This document shows positions 24,040 to 35,042 of a DNA stretch of 64,000 nt, one piece after another. Both the position numbers and the translations under genes were made by a program. The stretch lies in the NCBI RefSeq assembly GCF_050947875.1, contig NC_134569.1:261775100-261839099 (forward strand), written 5' to 3'. The DNA is from Dermacentor variabilis (lineage: Eukaryota; Arthropoda; Arachnida; Ixodida; Ixodidae). The stretch's first letter is position 1; the number at the start of each line of letters is the position of its first letter. The notes beneath the pieces are model-generated. The model saw only the letters and a list, made by a program, of their open reading frames with translations. It was not told where the DNA came from and ran no database searches.

Positions 24040-24330
24040 TTACTTGGGAGAAGAGTTTGTCCACCATGGTGTTCCTGAACTGGAAGCTGCTTTGGGTGAG
24101 TAGAGTCGGTCTGAAGGCTCAGTGCGTCGCTTGGCAACTTGGCGATCCTTAGCTCGCCGGTTCTGGAACCAAATCCTTACTTGCTCCTTAGAGAGTCCGA
24201 TGTTCATTGCTAACTCCATGCGTCGCTGGTAGTCCACGTATGGTTTACACCTGTATGCTTGCTCCAGCGTAGTACGCTGAGACTCGGAGAAAGTGGACTT
24301 CTCCCGGACACGCAGCAATCCCAACGTCAT
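24040..24330 (-). CDS. Homeodomain protein or homeobox exon
   Basis: This 96-codon frame contains a full-length 60-residue homeodomain from about residue 7 to 66. Canonical positions are present: F8, L16, Y20, L34, L40, W48, F49, Q50, N51 and R53, with helix 3 reading VRIWFQNRRAKDR. Such domains bind DNA in the nucleus as transcription factors. RRAK at 52-55 is seen in paired-like and caudal/Cdx families, and I cannot assign the class by eye. The frame stays open upstream of the first ATG to about 24453, so the start is uncertain and an upstream exon is possible. The tail after the domain is short (about 30 residues), ending in a TAA at 24040. It is intact, with no stop or frameshift. It could be the last exon of a larger gene or a retrocopy, and no intron is visible inside it. 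Confidence 0.72.
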   Translation of the reverse strand: MTLGLLRVREKSTFSESQRTTLEQAYRCKPYVDYQRRMELAMNIGLSKEQVRIWFQNRRAKDRQVAKRRTEPSDRLYSPKAASSSGTPWWTNSSPK

Positions 24331-24406
24331 GGATGATGGCAGTGGAGGGCCCGCACGAGATGGAGTTGACCGCTGCTTGTCCGGATGATAATTGGACGGG
24401 CCGGCG

Positions 24407-24650
24407 ATTGCAGGGTGTAGAGTGCTCGGAAAACCTAAGGTTTTCCGAGCACTCTACACTTCTATCATTCTGTCACGACTTGAGTACTACTCATCAGTAT
24501 AGTTCCCGTACCAAACTCGCGACGCTAACAAACTTAAGCTTGTTCAGCGCCGGACAATACGCACCCTTTACTCCCGTCTTTTCGGTTGTCACAAGCTCAT
24601 GCCAGGATTCGAGGATTGCTTCAAACCCCTCAAGTAGCACACCCTGCAAT
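24407..24650. mobile_element. Putative 244-bp MITE-like element beside the homeobox
   Basis: Perfect 12-bp terminal inverted repeats (ATTGCAGGGTGT at 24407-24418, ACACCCTGCAAT at 24639-24650) bound a 244-bp segment. It sits about 75 bp upstream of the homeodomain frame's first ATG (minus strand). A third TGCAGGGTGT lies at 24679. No target duplication is obvious, so classification is tentative. Confidence 0.4.
24415..24459. repeat. Perfect 22-bp inverted repeat (hairpin)
   Basis: Arms 24415-24436 and 24438-24459 are exact reverse complements around a single A. The stem would begin GTGTAGAGTGCTCGGAAAAC. It overlaps the left end of the putative MITE and supplies the stop codon that closes the homeobox frame upstream. 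Confidence 0.9.
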
Positions 24651-25118
24651 ACCAACGCAACATTGCACTAGTCTATACTGCAGGGTGTTTGACATCTCTC
24701 TAAAAAGCACTAATCTTTCTTCAGTTCGTTTGAACAAGTGGTCAGCACAGCCTGAGCCCTCATCACGCCTGTATGGCCCGACACCATAACTCCATGATTA
24801 TATCTCGCATGAAAAGCTTTCTCTCCACCCCCCTGGCGATTTGGATTCTCCTTCCTTGGAACCAGACTGAATTAGCACTCCTATGTGTTGTGCACCTGTC
24901 GAATGTGTGCGTGTGTGCCGTGCTGTGTTATTGAGCAAGTGTGTGTGCACGTGGAGGGGAAGGAAGTGTCTTCTGCATTCTGCCAATTCCTGCTCTAGAT
25001 GGTTGGTTATCAGATGCTCTAACATACAGGCATCAGCCTTCTTTTTAGTCTAGTGTGCCAAGTTACCAGTAAGATTATTATTGTTATTATCATTATTATT
25101 ATTATTGCTGTTATTAGA
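24651..25118. other. Intergenic DNA with a short ATT microsatellite
   Basis: Nothing coding was recognised. Positions about 25076-25110 are an imperfect (ATT)n/(GTT) run. Confidence 0.5.
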
Positions 25119-25119
25119 A

Positions 25120-26960
25120 TCATCACTTTGACCACGTTGGTTGTGTTGAAGCCAGCGTGACACATAATTCAAAATATTTCTGGAGCTTTGTAGGCTCTCC
25201 CTTCTAAAAAGAGTGCGAAAGATGTACGTCTTCTTCATGAAAATAGTGGTGTTGTCTCGAACACTGCTGATGCCTTTGCAGAACATTTCTGTTTGCTATA
25301 TAGTGTGAAATATGCTTCAAGTAACCTTCCTTCTCAGTCTGGCACAGTGAATGCTAACAGTCAATGAAAACCTCGTTTCCAAGTATATGAAGTGCCTTAA
25401 ACTTTGCCTTAAACTTTCCCTTTCTTGTGGTGTTGATGGTATTTCCTCCACAGAGCTTAACCCTTTGAGACGCTATCTGCACAATTGGGCACAGCAGGAG
25501 CGTGCACCAATAGCAAAAGCACTGAAGAAAGTAATGGTATTTGAAATGTGTTTCATACATCTTGAAACACTTATTATTGGAACTGTGCTGCAATTTTGAA
25601 CAACGTGCAGAATGTTTTAACAAAATGAGTGGGAAGGTAGACGGCTGGGTGTTGTTACTCTGTGTCAGTACGTTGTATGTAGCGGATTCACTTCTTTCAT
25701 TGTTTTTTACAATGTCGTGCACCAGGCATAATTGTCAAGTGGCTGAATAAGTGCTTTTCAAGCTTTTCAAAACACGAAATAGTACATGTTCTCATATTTT
25801 GTGTTCCTGTAGTGAGTTCTCGCATGGAGTCGAAATTTTGTAAACTTGACAAAACTCGCTAAACAATTGAAAATACTTAATATTTGCTGCGGCGGTACAC
25901 TTTCTACAATTATGAGTATGCAAGAGATGTGGTGAAAGCAACTTTTCAATCAACGGGATAAAGTTGTGTCTGAAAGGGTTAAGACGTATGGAAGCATACT
26001 TGTTCCTCGTTCTCATAAGCATCTTCAATGGTTCCCTAAAGTCTAGTACCTCTTCTAGCACTCGGAAGGTAACATGAGCATTGCCCATGCACAAATCAGG
26101 TGCTGGATGTGCAGTTACTAACTGCCGACCTATATCTATCCTCTTCAGTGCGTCAGGTGTTTGAATCGATATGGGATTCCTCGCTTTCTGTTAGTGCTAA
26201 GATCATTTTAATAAATGAACAGCATGACTTTGTGTGCCGACCACTTAAAACTATTTCAGACTGTCAACAGTGTTCACCACTGCATCGACTTCCAAAAAGA
26301 CATTTTTTCACTCTCAAACTGGTACAGAAACAATAAGTACTCTTAAATGCTTCCAACACTATGGCATTAAGTTATATGCACAAAACGCACCATGTGAAAT
26401 TTTGATACACCCTGCGTGATGCTCCACTCCTTAGGGTCGATGAAATGAAAGATCTTGGTGTGTACTTCGACAAAATGCTAAGCTTCTCTTCACATAGATA
26501 ATTACACAAGATGCCCTTCACGCTCTTGGAATTGCATGCCGTATATTGCATGATTTCCACTCACCTGTTGTGTTTCTGAAATTCTGCTGTGTGCCTCCAA
26601 CTACTAGAGTATGCCTCTGTAGGAGGGGGGTGCAATGAGCAAATCTAATTCTGACCTCATTGAACGCATCCAGAATAAATTGATGTCTATCTTCAAGCAC
26701 CACTTTTGCCATTCTGACAACCACAGTTGAGCCTTCTCAAATATACTTCAACTCGCACCTCTAGATTCAAGTCTTAATTAATCGCACCTTTTGTTCCTGT
26801 ATAAGGTGGTCCATGACATTATACATTCCTTAAAGCTCGTTAAGTGCACCAGTACAAAGGCTCTCTAGCTGTTCCTGGGCACTACAATGAAAATTTGAAT
26901 GATTGATTATTATCGTAGTATAAAATTGTGCTTTTTAAGTATGTACTAGTATACTATTTT
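25120..26960 (+). mobile_element. Degraded CR1-group LINE fragment
   Basis: Broken frames on the plus strand give reverse-transcriptase-region peptides: FWSFVGSP, then ADAFAEHFCLLYSVK and LSLSCGVDGISSTEL (25200-25460), then MKDLGVYFDKMLSFSSH (about 26440-26500), followed by a weak NLIERIQNKL-like stretch near 26650. The order is the same as in the better-preserved LINE at 57953-61440. Many stops and frameshifts mark it as dead. It is interrupted by a piggyBac-type MITE at 25461-25978. Confidence 0.7.
25461..25978. mobile_element. piggyBac-type MITE, 518 bp
   Basis: The element begins CCCTTTGAGACGC and ends with the inverted GTGTCTGAAAGGG. It is flanked on both sides by the tetranucleotide TTAA (25457-25460 and 25979-25982), the target duplication expected of the piggyBac superfamily. 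It has no transposase frame, so it would be non-autonomous. It sits inside the LINE reverse-transcriptase region and is therefore younger than the LINE. Confidence 0.8.
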
Positions 26961-26994
26961 AGTGCAGTAGCTTTTGTGCAATTAAAAAAGGGCA

Positions 26995-28262
26995 TGAATT
27001 AAGAAGAGAGAGAGAGAAAATGATAAATGAAAGGTAGGGAGGTTAACCAGGACTGAGCCCGGTTGGCTACCCTACACTGGGGAAAGGGAAAGGGGGACAG
27101 AAAGATTAAAAGAAGAGAAAGTCCACTGGAGATATCAGTCGGTCACTCAGTCCGGATCACAGACGCTGACTCAATCCGGTATCTTTCAAATATCGCAGCA
27201 GCGCTTTTGTGGCCTTTTGTAGCTGCGATATGCGAGGCCATGGTCCCAAGATCTTGTTCAAGGTGAACGGCTTTCCATCTAGCTGATTGAGAGCTCTGCA
27301 GAGGTCTTGCCTTTCATCTTCAAAAGATGGGCAGTAGCACATTAGGTGTTATATGATTTCCTCGACACCGCAGGCATTGCACTCGGCGCTATCAGCCATT
27401 CCAATCAAAAATGCATATGCACTGGTGAATGCGACGCCCAAACGTAAGCGTCACAGCACTGTTTCCTGATTTTGTGGAAGACCTGGTAACAGCCGCAGTT
27501 GCGTGGAGGGATCGAGGGAATGCAGTCGATGTTGAGTGAATTCAGGTGTGTGCCACTTTTCCAATGTCAAAAGAGTGCCCTAGCTTGCCTAAGTGTTGGG
27601 CTGCGTCGGTCCGCGATAAAGGTATAGAAACAAGGGTTGCTCCTTCGTGGGCTTTCCTAGCAGCTTCGTCAGCGAGGTCGTTGCCGGAGATACCGCAATG
27701 ACCAGGCAGCCACTGAAACACGACGTCGTGTCCTTTCATGATCATGTGATGGTGCATTTCTCGTATCTCCGACACGAATTGTTCACATGACCCGCGACAA
27801 AGAGATGACAGAAGACATTGTAAGGCCACCTTTGAATCGCAGAATATTGCCCACCGATTAGCCGGTTGGTTATTAATATAATCAACGGCACCTCGGAGGG
27901 CAACAAGCTCCGAACCGGTCGATGTTGTCAAGTGAGAAATCTTGTATTGGATGCTTAGTGATCGTGATGGTATAACCACTGCGCTGGTGGAGCTGATCTG
28001 AGTGGAAGAACCATCCGTATATATGTGGACTCGATCAAAGTAGAAAGTGTGCAAACAATCCAGAGCTGCTTGCTTCAGGGACAAGGTAGGCAGGACGGTC
28101 TTCTTTCTTATCCCTGGAACCGTAAGACGCACTTGAGGTTGTTTTAAACACCACAAAGCTGAGGTTGAACGTGCTGAGCGTGTGAAGCCCGATGGTAAGG
28201 AGGCACGATGGATGCTGACCTTGTTGGAGAAGGACGCCTGTGGTCGTCGTTCTGGCATGAAT
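26995..28262 (-). mobile_element. 5'-truncated I-clade LINE (3' end with RNase H)
   Basis: The minus strand carries the last part of an I-group non-LTR retrotransposon: a linker with TVPGIRKK, a complete RNase H domain, then a C-terminal segment with CYCPSFEDERQDLC and ILGPWPR...ATKALLRYLKDTGL (27157-27342). Everything upstream of the linker (endonuclease and reverse transcriptase) is missing, as is typical for incomplete target-primed insertion. A purine-rich GAGAGAGAGA run at about 27005 lies at the element's 3' end. Confidence 0.85.
27542..28258 (-). pseudogene. LINE RNase H domain fragment
   Basis: A 238-codon open frame with an RNase H fold that would degrade the RNA of an RNA-DNA hybrid during retrotransposition. 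The four acidic catalytic positions are visible: D in YTDGSS, E in GSELVALRG, D in FCDSKVALQC and D in GNDLADEAARKA, together with WLPGHCGISG. The frame has no stops in this part, but the protein lacks its reverse transcriptase and the reading frame breaks before the C-terminal segment at 27342. The ATG is internal to the original polyprotein and is not a real start. Confidence 0.85.
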
Positions 28263-29748
28263 TAGGAAAGTGCAATAATATGCTATGTGCCTGATCATAT
28301 GCATTGTGCTATTAATTGCTTCTGAGTTTTAATAATGGCTGGCTACTGTATGCAGTGTTGTGCAATAAAATATGCCACAGCAATTATTGCGTGCCTCGCA
28401 GAACAAATTGAATATATCTTTCTCAGTCAAGACATCATAGCAGGCTGAAAACAACTGCAATTTTTCTTTTTGTGGTGACGAAGTGTATAAATTGTGAAAA
28501 TAACCTGTTTATATATTTCTTATACTATGCAAATAAGCTGCTCCCATACATTCGAATAAGTGCTTCAATAGTACGACTTGGCAAAGGGCAACGAAAGACT
28601 CCTATTAAAACCCTCTAATTCTCAAGCTTGTATTATCTGACGGTATGTCATTTCATTAATGTAAAGAAAGGCAAACTTGATATGTGGAAACCAGTCACAA
28701 TAGAACATGGCCCTTACACTGAAAATCTTTTGTAGCAATACACTCAATGTGGAGGCCTCCAGATGCGGTGTTGATGCATCAAAACAACCTAGAATAATAG
28801 AGTTGCTCCATGGGCTAGATTTGGCAGAATCAAGAATTGGGGGGAGACAAGATACGAATTACATACATTTTAGCTATTCTAGTTTTTTTTTTGTGAGTGT
28901 TACAGGTGTTTCAATTCTGTTTTGCTGATTTTCTCAGAACCCACTTTTTCACGTTTATCTCATGCACCAACAAGCATAATTATATTGACACGGATGCTTT
29001 ATCTGTATCCGGTTACCGTATTTCACCGGCTAAAAAATGTTAAAACGTGATCGCTCGGTGCAGGATGCGCCTGAACGTATCGGAAGTTTCGCGAATGTTA
29101 TCGATGGTTCTGTCTGTTGTCGACGAACCGTCTGTTGTCGACGAACCTTGCTAATCTGATTGCATACGAGACACGAATTGTGTTGTAGTTTCTGGAAGGC
29201 GCGCGGGCACCAGCGAATAGGCTGTAACTTTCGACGACTGACGTATGCAAACCGACGCGCTTGACCCGCAGATGAGATTTTCTACGATTGCCGACATTGC
29301 TCGCCGCTATCGTTGCGATTGAGCCGGCACTATTTATTTACCGTCACTACTACGTGGCAATATTTCCAACACAGATTTTTTTCAGTTACACATTGCACGC
29401 CTAATTCTTACATAGTTGGCTGTGCAATAAGCTACCAAAAAATGAAATGGTACAACAATTTTTGATATATGGCATCGTCGTGCAGGTGTTTGCAAAGCGA
29501 TCTTGCAGACAGACGACGCGCGAGCGCTGATGTCGATATTTTGTACACTATTGTTACTTCAAAAATAAAAACAAACTGTCGCGGCAGGTGTATATTCATT
29601 ATTCAAACGTGTTTTTTGTATGTAAAAGCACATACAGATCACTAACTTATTGTTTCAAGCTTAGTTTACAGCAGGCTGATTTAGGCCGCACTTTGACGGA
29701 TGAAGACGGAATAGTCCAGCAACAGTGCGCCGCAGCCGAGAAGCGAGC
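28263..29748. other. Intergenic DNA, no gene recognised
   Basis: AT-rich DNA without a credible coding region. A short tandem duplication of an 18-bp unit containing TCTGTTGTCGACGAACC lies at 29113-29147. Confidence 0.5.
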
Positions 29749-31283
29749 TATGGTGGCTAGAAGGGAGAGGTGACGCCAACGACGGATGGAAGCCGCTCCT
29801 CCATTTCAAGCCGGGCGTAGGTGGCGCTGTTGGCCGTAATGCGATGCATGGTACGCGCCGCTGGCTTTGAGCATACGCAAGGACGCCTGCCGTGCACGCA
29901 ACGCGTCGGTTTTTCAGTGATGTTGCAAGCAATGGTTTAGCTCATTAAACGCTAGTCGAACGTGACTACGGCTGACAGAATGCAATTTTAAGCCGTGGTG
30001 GTGCAGTGGTTAGGGCGCCCGATCGTTGTGCCCAAGGATGAGGGATGGCATCCCGGCCTGGCACCCCGGCCGCGGCGGCCGCTTTTCGATGGAGGCGAAA
30101 AACAAAGCGCCCGTTTGCTGTGCGATGTTAGTACACATCAAAGAACCCCAGGTGGTCGAAATTTCCAGAGTCTTTCATGCCTCCACTACGGCATCTCTCA
30201 TAGCCTAAGTCACTTTGGCACGTGAAACCCCACAAACAAAATCATTAAAATGGAGTGGTTGCCTCTGCAATACATGTGCTGCGTATCACATCGGCGTATC
30301 TAAAGCGTTATTCGCGAATCCTTTCAGTTTCAGGAATTGAAGGGTCGGAATGAGTCCCGTGTGGTCAATATAGTGCATGATGACAGTAGGAGACACAGAC
30401 CAAAAGAATTAGGATGGAAATATGTTTCGGGTCCGTGCGATTGCATTTTTTTAATAACGTTGTTTATTGCCTCAGGGCATAGAGGAATATGTAAAAAGGA
30501 AATTAAAAGGGGTATTAAATGAGAGAAAAAAGGTTGGGTGTTCTTAGGCCGGTGTCTTCCACTCCTTAAGTTTCAGTAATATGACGCGTCAGCTTACTCC
30601 TAAAAAATGTGAATGGGGTTCAGAACAGGTAATACAAAGCATAGCAAAAATTTATTGCACATCGTAGTAATAGCAAAGCACTGCACATCATACATTCAGG
30701 GTAACTCAAAATACGAGATATCACATTTACACATGCTTCTGTGTATATTTGAAAGAAAAACATTAAACATTGAACACCCACTAAGAAATGGGGAGGCAGG
30801 GATATTACTTTCCTTTAAATAAAAAAATTAAGACGTTCGACCTTGAAGCAATATGCAAATTAGCGCACCCTCCTAAGTTTAGAGCACCCTCCCTGCTGCC
30901 TCGACGACACATAGCCGGACGTGCAGCCAGGGGCGAAGCAGTGACGCTGCCTCGCGTTTTTTTTTTTTGCGTTGGAATTCATCTGTTCGGCGAAGTCCGG
31001 CACTCACATTAACATGTCAGCAGCGAAACACATATTGCCACAAACGAGATAACACTTTGGTAGCCGCGAAGAAACAGGAACGCTGTCGCGCCGGCCAGAC
31101 ACCGCGGCAAGCTGCACACGCGCGCAACCGCGTGACTGCATCGCCAAGTAAAGCCCCTGAATCTTTATCGCCAAGCTGACCGCAGCGCCACCGCGGCTAT
31201 TGCGGCAGCGCATGAACGAGAGGATCGCATTTTCTCGGCGGATATGCCGGCGCTGGCGTCACCTCTCCCTTCTAGCCACCATA
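29749..31283. repeat. 30-bp inverted repeat pair around the SINE region
   Basis: Positions 29749-29778 and 31254-31283 are perfect 30-bp inverted copies (the first starts TATGGTGGCTAGAAGGGAGA). Similarity fades quickly outside. They could be two dispersed copies of a repeat or degraded termini of a DNA element of about 1.5 kb. No transposase lies between them. Confidence 0.6.
29992..30240 (+). mobile_element. tRNA-derived SINE, Ruka-like
   Basis: It starts with a degenerate pol III A-box-like region (GGTGGTGCAGTGGTTAGGGC), followed by a weak B-box-like GATGGCATCCCGGCC, then the tRNA-unrelated body with GAGGCGAAAAAC, AAGAACCCCAGGTGGTCGAA, CTCATAGCCTAAGTCACTTT and ACGTGAAACCCC. This body matches the tick-specific Ruka SINE family as I know it. 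The B-box region seems to carry a short internal duplication of CCCGGCC. It is the best single marker for an ixodid tick in this window. Confidence 0.82.
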
Positions 31284-31429
31284 AGCGAGCTTCGGCGCGC
31301 GTCGGAGCTTGTCTCCAGTGGTTGCACGCCCTTTCCCTCCAGCCGAAGCGAAGCGACGCGTTCGCTTGCCAGCGCGCGCCGAAAGCCAGTGGTTGGGGCA
31401 TAAAGCGGAGCTCTTCCCCGAGATCACGC
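30241..31429. other. Intergenic DNA, GC-rich toward 31200
   Basis: No gene recognised. 31080-31430 is GC- and CpG-rich with overlapping frames on both strands, without a known domain. Confidence 0.4.
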
Positions 31430-31540
31430 CGCGTTTCGACGCGTACGAGCCATGCCGCACCGTCTGCGCATGCGTGGGTGCGTGAACGCGAGCTTGCGCG
31501 GGTCCGCAAGCGTACAGTACGTGTGGTCTGGGCTTAACAC
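31430..31540. repeat. Dispersed repeat with CTGCGCATGCGT palindrome, copy 1
   Basis: This segment aligns with 35845-35960 (TTCGAC, GTACGA, GCACC, CTGCGCATGCGTG, then GTCTGGGCTTAA or GTTTGGGTTTAA). The core at 31464-31475 resembles an NRF-1-type palindrome. Because it recurs, it is more likely part of a repeat than a promoter specific to one gene. Confidence 0.5.
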
Positions 31541-32921
31541 CGTGAGCGTGGGTACCGTTCTGCTACGATAGGAGCGGGGATGTTATACTTTGACAAGCGT
31601 TCAAACTGTTCGCTGCAGGTTACATTGCGTGACTACTCCGTTCGATGGATGAGGTTTCCACCCCTGAATAAAATAGTTTTGGCAAGTAATAGCAACATAC
31701 CTTACAGTCTGAATTACGCTTGTCCAGCAAAGGGACTGTTTACGAACTGCGCGAGCGTCCTAAGTAGTGGTATAGTGCTGGATTACATATATCTTTGTTC
31801 TATATACCGCATGGTCCAAGCATACGGCATCAGCGATTATATATTTATAAACGTTGTGCGGCGTGACTATGCGAGGCCCTACTGCGGCGTTAGCCCGTTT
31901 TCTCTTGCTTTTTCGAGAAAGAGGATGATAACCGAATTTTTTTTCGGTTGTGTTCGTTCCGTTCTCTACGACGCACTCACACGTATTACGGAAATTTTGT
32001 CCTCAAAAATAGGCATCGCATTCCTTTTATGCAATCTCTCATATATTATGGCTGCATGCAGGCCAAAAAGGCAATGCCGAAGCGCACAGCTTACATATAT
32101 ACCGTGCTGGTTCACCAACCGCAGTGATCACTGTGTTGAGCAGCGCCATCGGCCTCATGCAGGAAGGCTAGCGTAGACATATGGTAATCTGAAGCCTACT
32201 AGACTTGCAATCCGCGAGTACGATGCCGGTGCATCACAAATATTTGATAGCGCCTGCCGCTTAGATGTTTCGTGGTTGCCTTAGGTTGGCCGTGCACGAG
32301 CACGCGCTCTTGTGCTTTATGTTTTACACCCTACGCCAAGTGATCAGATATTCAGCAGATTTACCATTTCATGCTGCTAATACAGAGATACCGGTTTTCT
32401 TTGTTGAATTAAACCGATATAAGCAAAATAGTTCACAACACATACACACCGCGACTGATAATGTGCGTACACCGCGGCTGATAAAACGCGTCACATTTTT
32501 GCGCCCCCAAGAGATATTTCCGCCTACTGTAGTTACCGATGCACCGAAAGGCACCGAAATTTCACAAAGTACTATCTAAAACATCTCGAAATCGTTCCAC
32601 AGCACGCGACGGCAATACTTTCAAGCAGCGCCGCGCCGGTTCGCCCAAGCCAGAGAGGAGGAAAGGCTCTCCGTGCGCCCTATCCTCCTCGCCCGATGAA
32701 ACGGTCTATATACAGTATATACAGTAACTCTAAGCCATGGTGAGATGCGCATACATGTAAACGGTGGTGCATCAGCGGAATGCGATACGACAAGATAATA
32801 CGATACGCTTCTACCGTATCCATGTAAACGCGGCTAGTAAGAGCGTCGTTCGTGCCATGTGCTGTGAAGTGAGTGCGCGAAAGTGGATTGATCTTTCATT
32901 CTTTTTTATGAGGGGGGGGAA
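31541..32921. other. Intergenic DNA, no supported gene
   Basis: The longest frame (about 198 codons from 31580) has no recognisable domain and amino-acid use typical of chance translation, so I do not call it. A stretch near 32700-32830 is rich in ATAC/GATAC words. Confidence 0.45.
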
Positions 32922-33049
32922 TGTGTTGTGTATAGGGGGCGCTGTCAATTAAATCAGCTATATATAAGCGATTGCCATCGGAATAAAGGCGAGTTCCTTG
33001 GTTCCCCGTCAATGCATAGTCTTATCATTCGATGCTTCGTGTCGCTACA
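32922..33049 (+). mobile_element. Possible solo LTR
   Basis: The segment begins TGTGTTGTG or TGTTGTG and ends CGCTACA. It contains a TATATATAAG TATA-like box and an AATAAA signal 20 bp later, the layout of a compact LTR. No clean 5-bp target duplication is visible. Confidence 0.35.
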
Positions 33050-33519
33050 GAAATGATTTTGGGTCCTCCAAGACCATTGCATATGTGCCGTGTATGCCAT
33101 TTCTACCCAGGTCACTAAAGCTCCGCAACATTTCGTTGGACAGTTGATCTGGAAGGAGACGCTCTGGATTGCAATGTTATGACTGAATTTTAGCGTCTAG
33201 AGCCAACTTAAAATGTAATCTTTGAGCTAGTGCTTCCCCTGACAATAGTGTTCCCACTGTAAATCGACAGGTCTGGTAGGTCTTGCCGTCACTTTTGCAA
33301 CTACTCCCTAGCCCAATGAACAAGTGGTTCTTTTCGATAGTGTTACAGTGCCCATACTTGTAATGCATGTTAAGCATTCCCGACTAGAAGTGCCGCCACT
33401 TTTTAAAGAGCTTTGAATTGTTTGTATAAATGTCACCTTGGGGCCCTAAATGACCTGTCATTCAACAAGTTCCTTTACTTAATTATAGGGCTAAATTACA
33501 CAAATATTGACTAGAAGGT
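33050..33519. other. Intergenic DNA, nothing recognised
   Basis: No coding region, RNA gene or repeat was identified by eye. Confidence 0.4.
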
Positions 33520-33783
33520 ATCGTACCTTGCTCGTCAAGTCTGTTGGGAAAACATCTTTAAGATGGCTACAAAACGTTTAGCAAATTTTCTTACAGCCAT
33601 TTTTAAAACGGTTGTAAGAGGTTTTGCAAGACACTGATGACTGTTTCTTAAACGGCTACCAAATGTCTTGCAAACATCTTATAGCCGTTTTCAAGACAGC
33701 TGCAATATGTCTTGCAACATGTCTCATACCTATTTGGCTGTGCATTAGACGGTCTTCACAATGACTGCAAGACATTTTAAGAC

Positions 33784-35042
33784 TAAGTATGGACAGCTGG
33801 GCTAGTTGGTTATGATTAGCATTATGAAACATCGTTCCAGCGCACAATTGAACACGGACGAGAAGAGAAAGACAACACGAACGCCAGTTTCAACTGAATT
33901 TTATTCATGGGAAAACAGGGCTTTATGTACACAGGGGGAGGGAGGGGGGGGCTGCTAGTGCTCAGGACCACTCAAAAATATTTCCTTGGTCTAGGCAACA
34001 GTCATCAGCGGTGTCAAACCAAAATAAGAAAAAAAGAAAATCTTTTCCCTCTCGTTTTTACATCACTCAGTACAATCTTGCTCATCTCCCGCCCTACCTA
34101 GCTGATTCTACACACCCGTTTGCCCTGAGATAATAAAGTTCTTTTTTCCCGAGTGCAACAGAAAGAGCACTGACACAGTAATCGTTTTCATTGGAGATAA
34201 AAAACGCTTCAAAAATTTCAAGGTTTTTCTTATTGCTATATTTGCGCAACACACGTGTTCGTTCGAAAAACGCCTTGCATGCTCGCTTGTGCGAGCAACG
34301 GCGAATGTGGTCAGCTAAATGACCAGCTCCACTTAGTGAAGTAGCATTCCTGCGATGCTCTAGCAAGCGTTCATTCAGACAGCGCCCGGTTCGCCTAATA
34401 TAGCGTTTCCCACAGGCGAGGGGAATACTATACACAACACCGACGTCACATTCAACGAGAGCTTTGGTGTGCTTTATTTTGCAGGCTGGCTGCTTCTGGG
34501 ATTCGTTTACTAGGCGACACATTCGTCCCAGCTTTTCCGGTGCTGAAAACACAACACGCACCCCGCACCTGTCGCCAACCTTCTTGAGGCGGTGAGAAAC
34601 CTGGTGCCAATAGGGCACTACGACAGGGCGCTTTTGCGGGCGTGCGTCTTTTTTCAGCCTGCGCCTTCCACCAACCTTTACCTCGCGAATCTGGCTCTCT
34701 ACCACCAAGGCCACGATTTCTCCGTGGAACCCAGCCTTCTCCAGGCGCCTTAGCCGGGCGCCGACGCTGTCACGAACTTGATGTTCGCGACTTCTCTAGA
34801 GCAGAGCGGATGCAGTTTTTTGCTATAGCTCTTTTTAAGAGCTTGGAGTGGGCCGATTGACAATTCAGAATCTGTTTTTTCGACCGTCGCTTGTACTGCC
34901 AGCACACGCGCGCTCCATGAAAAATAAGACACAAGTCGAGGTACTGGATGCGACCATCTTGCGGCAGTTCTTGCGTGAACTTCCGGCGTTCGTGTTGTCT
35001 TTCTCTTCTCGTCCGTGTTCAATTGTGCGCTGGAACTATGTT
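33784..35042 (-). mobile_element. Penelope-like element, truncated, with 52-bp inverted ends
   Basis: Perfect 52-bp inverted repeats at 33834-33885 and 34985-35036 flank a minus-strand frame for a GIY-YIG endonuclease. Left of the inverted repeat is the tail GGGCTAGTTGGT, shared with other PLEs in this window. The likely target duplication is 33773-33783 and 35043-35053 (CATTTTAAGAC versus CATTTTATGAC, one mismatch). The reverse transcriptase is missing, so this is a 5'-truncated copy with an inverted end copy, as known for Penelope elements. Confidence 0.85.
34094..34714 (-). pseudogene. PLE GIY-YIG endonuclease fragment
   Basis: A 206-codon frame corresponding to the connector and C-terminal GIY-YIG endonuclease of a Penelope-like polyprotein, which nicks target DNA. 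Visible are VVFSAPEKLGRMCRLVN (connector), GVVYSIPLACGKRYIRRTGRC (GIY-YIG core, with R where YIG normally has G) and LNERLLEH, then a Cys/His segment LADHIRRCSHKRAC. The changed glycine would probably impair the nuclease. The N-terminal reverse transcriptase is absent and the ATG is internal. Confidence 0.85.

Noticed and set aside
31580..32176. 198-codon protein gene
   Set aside because: No domain, no signal or family likeness, no supporting context. Length alone is not persuasive in this sequence.
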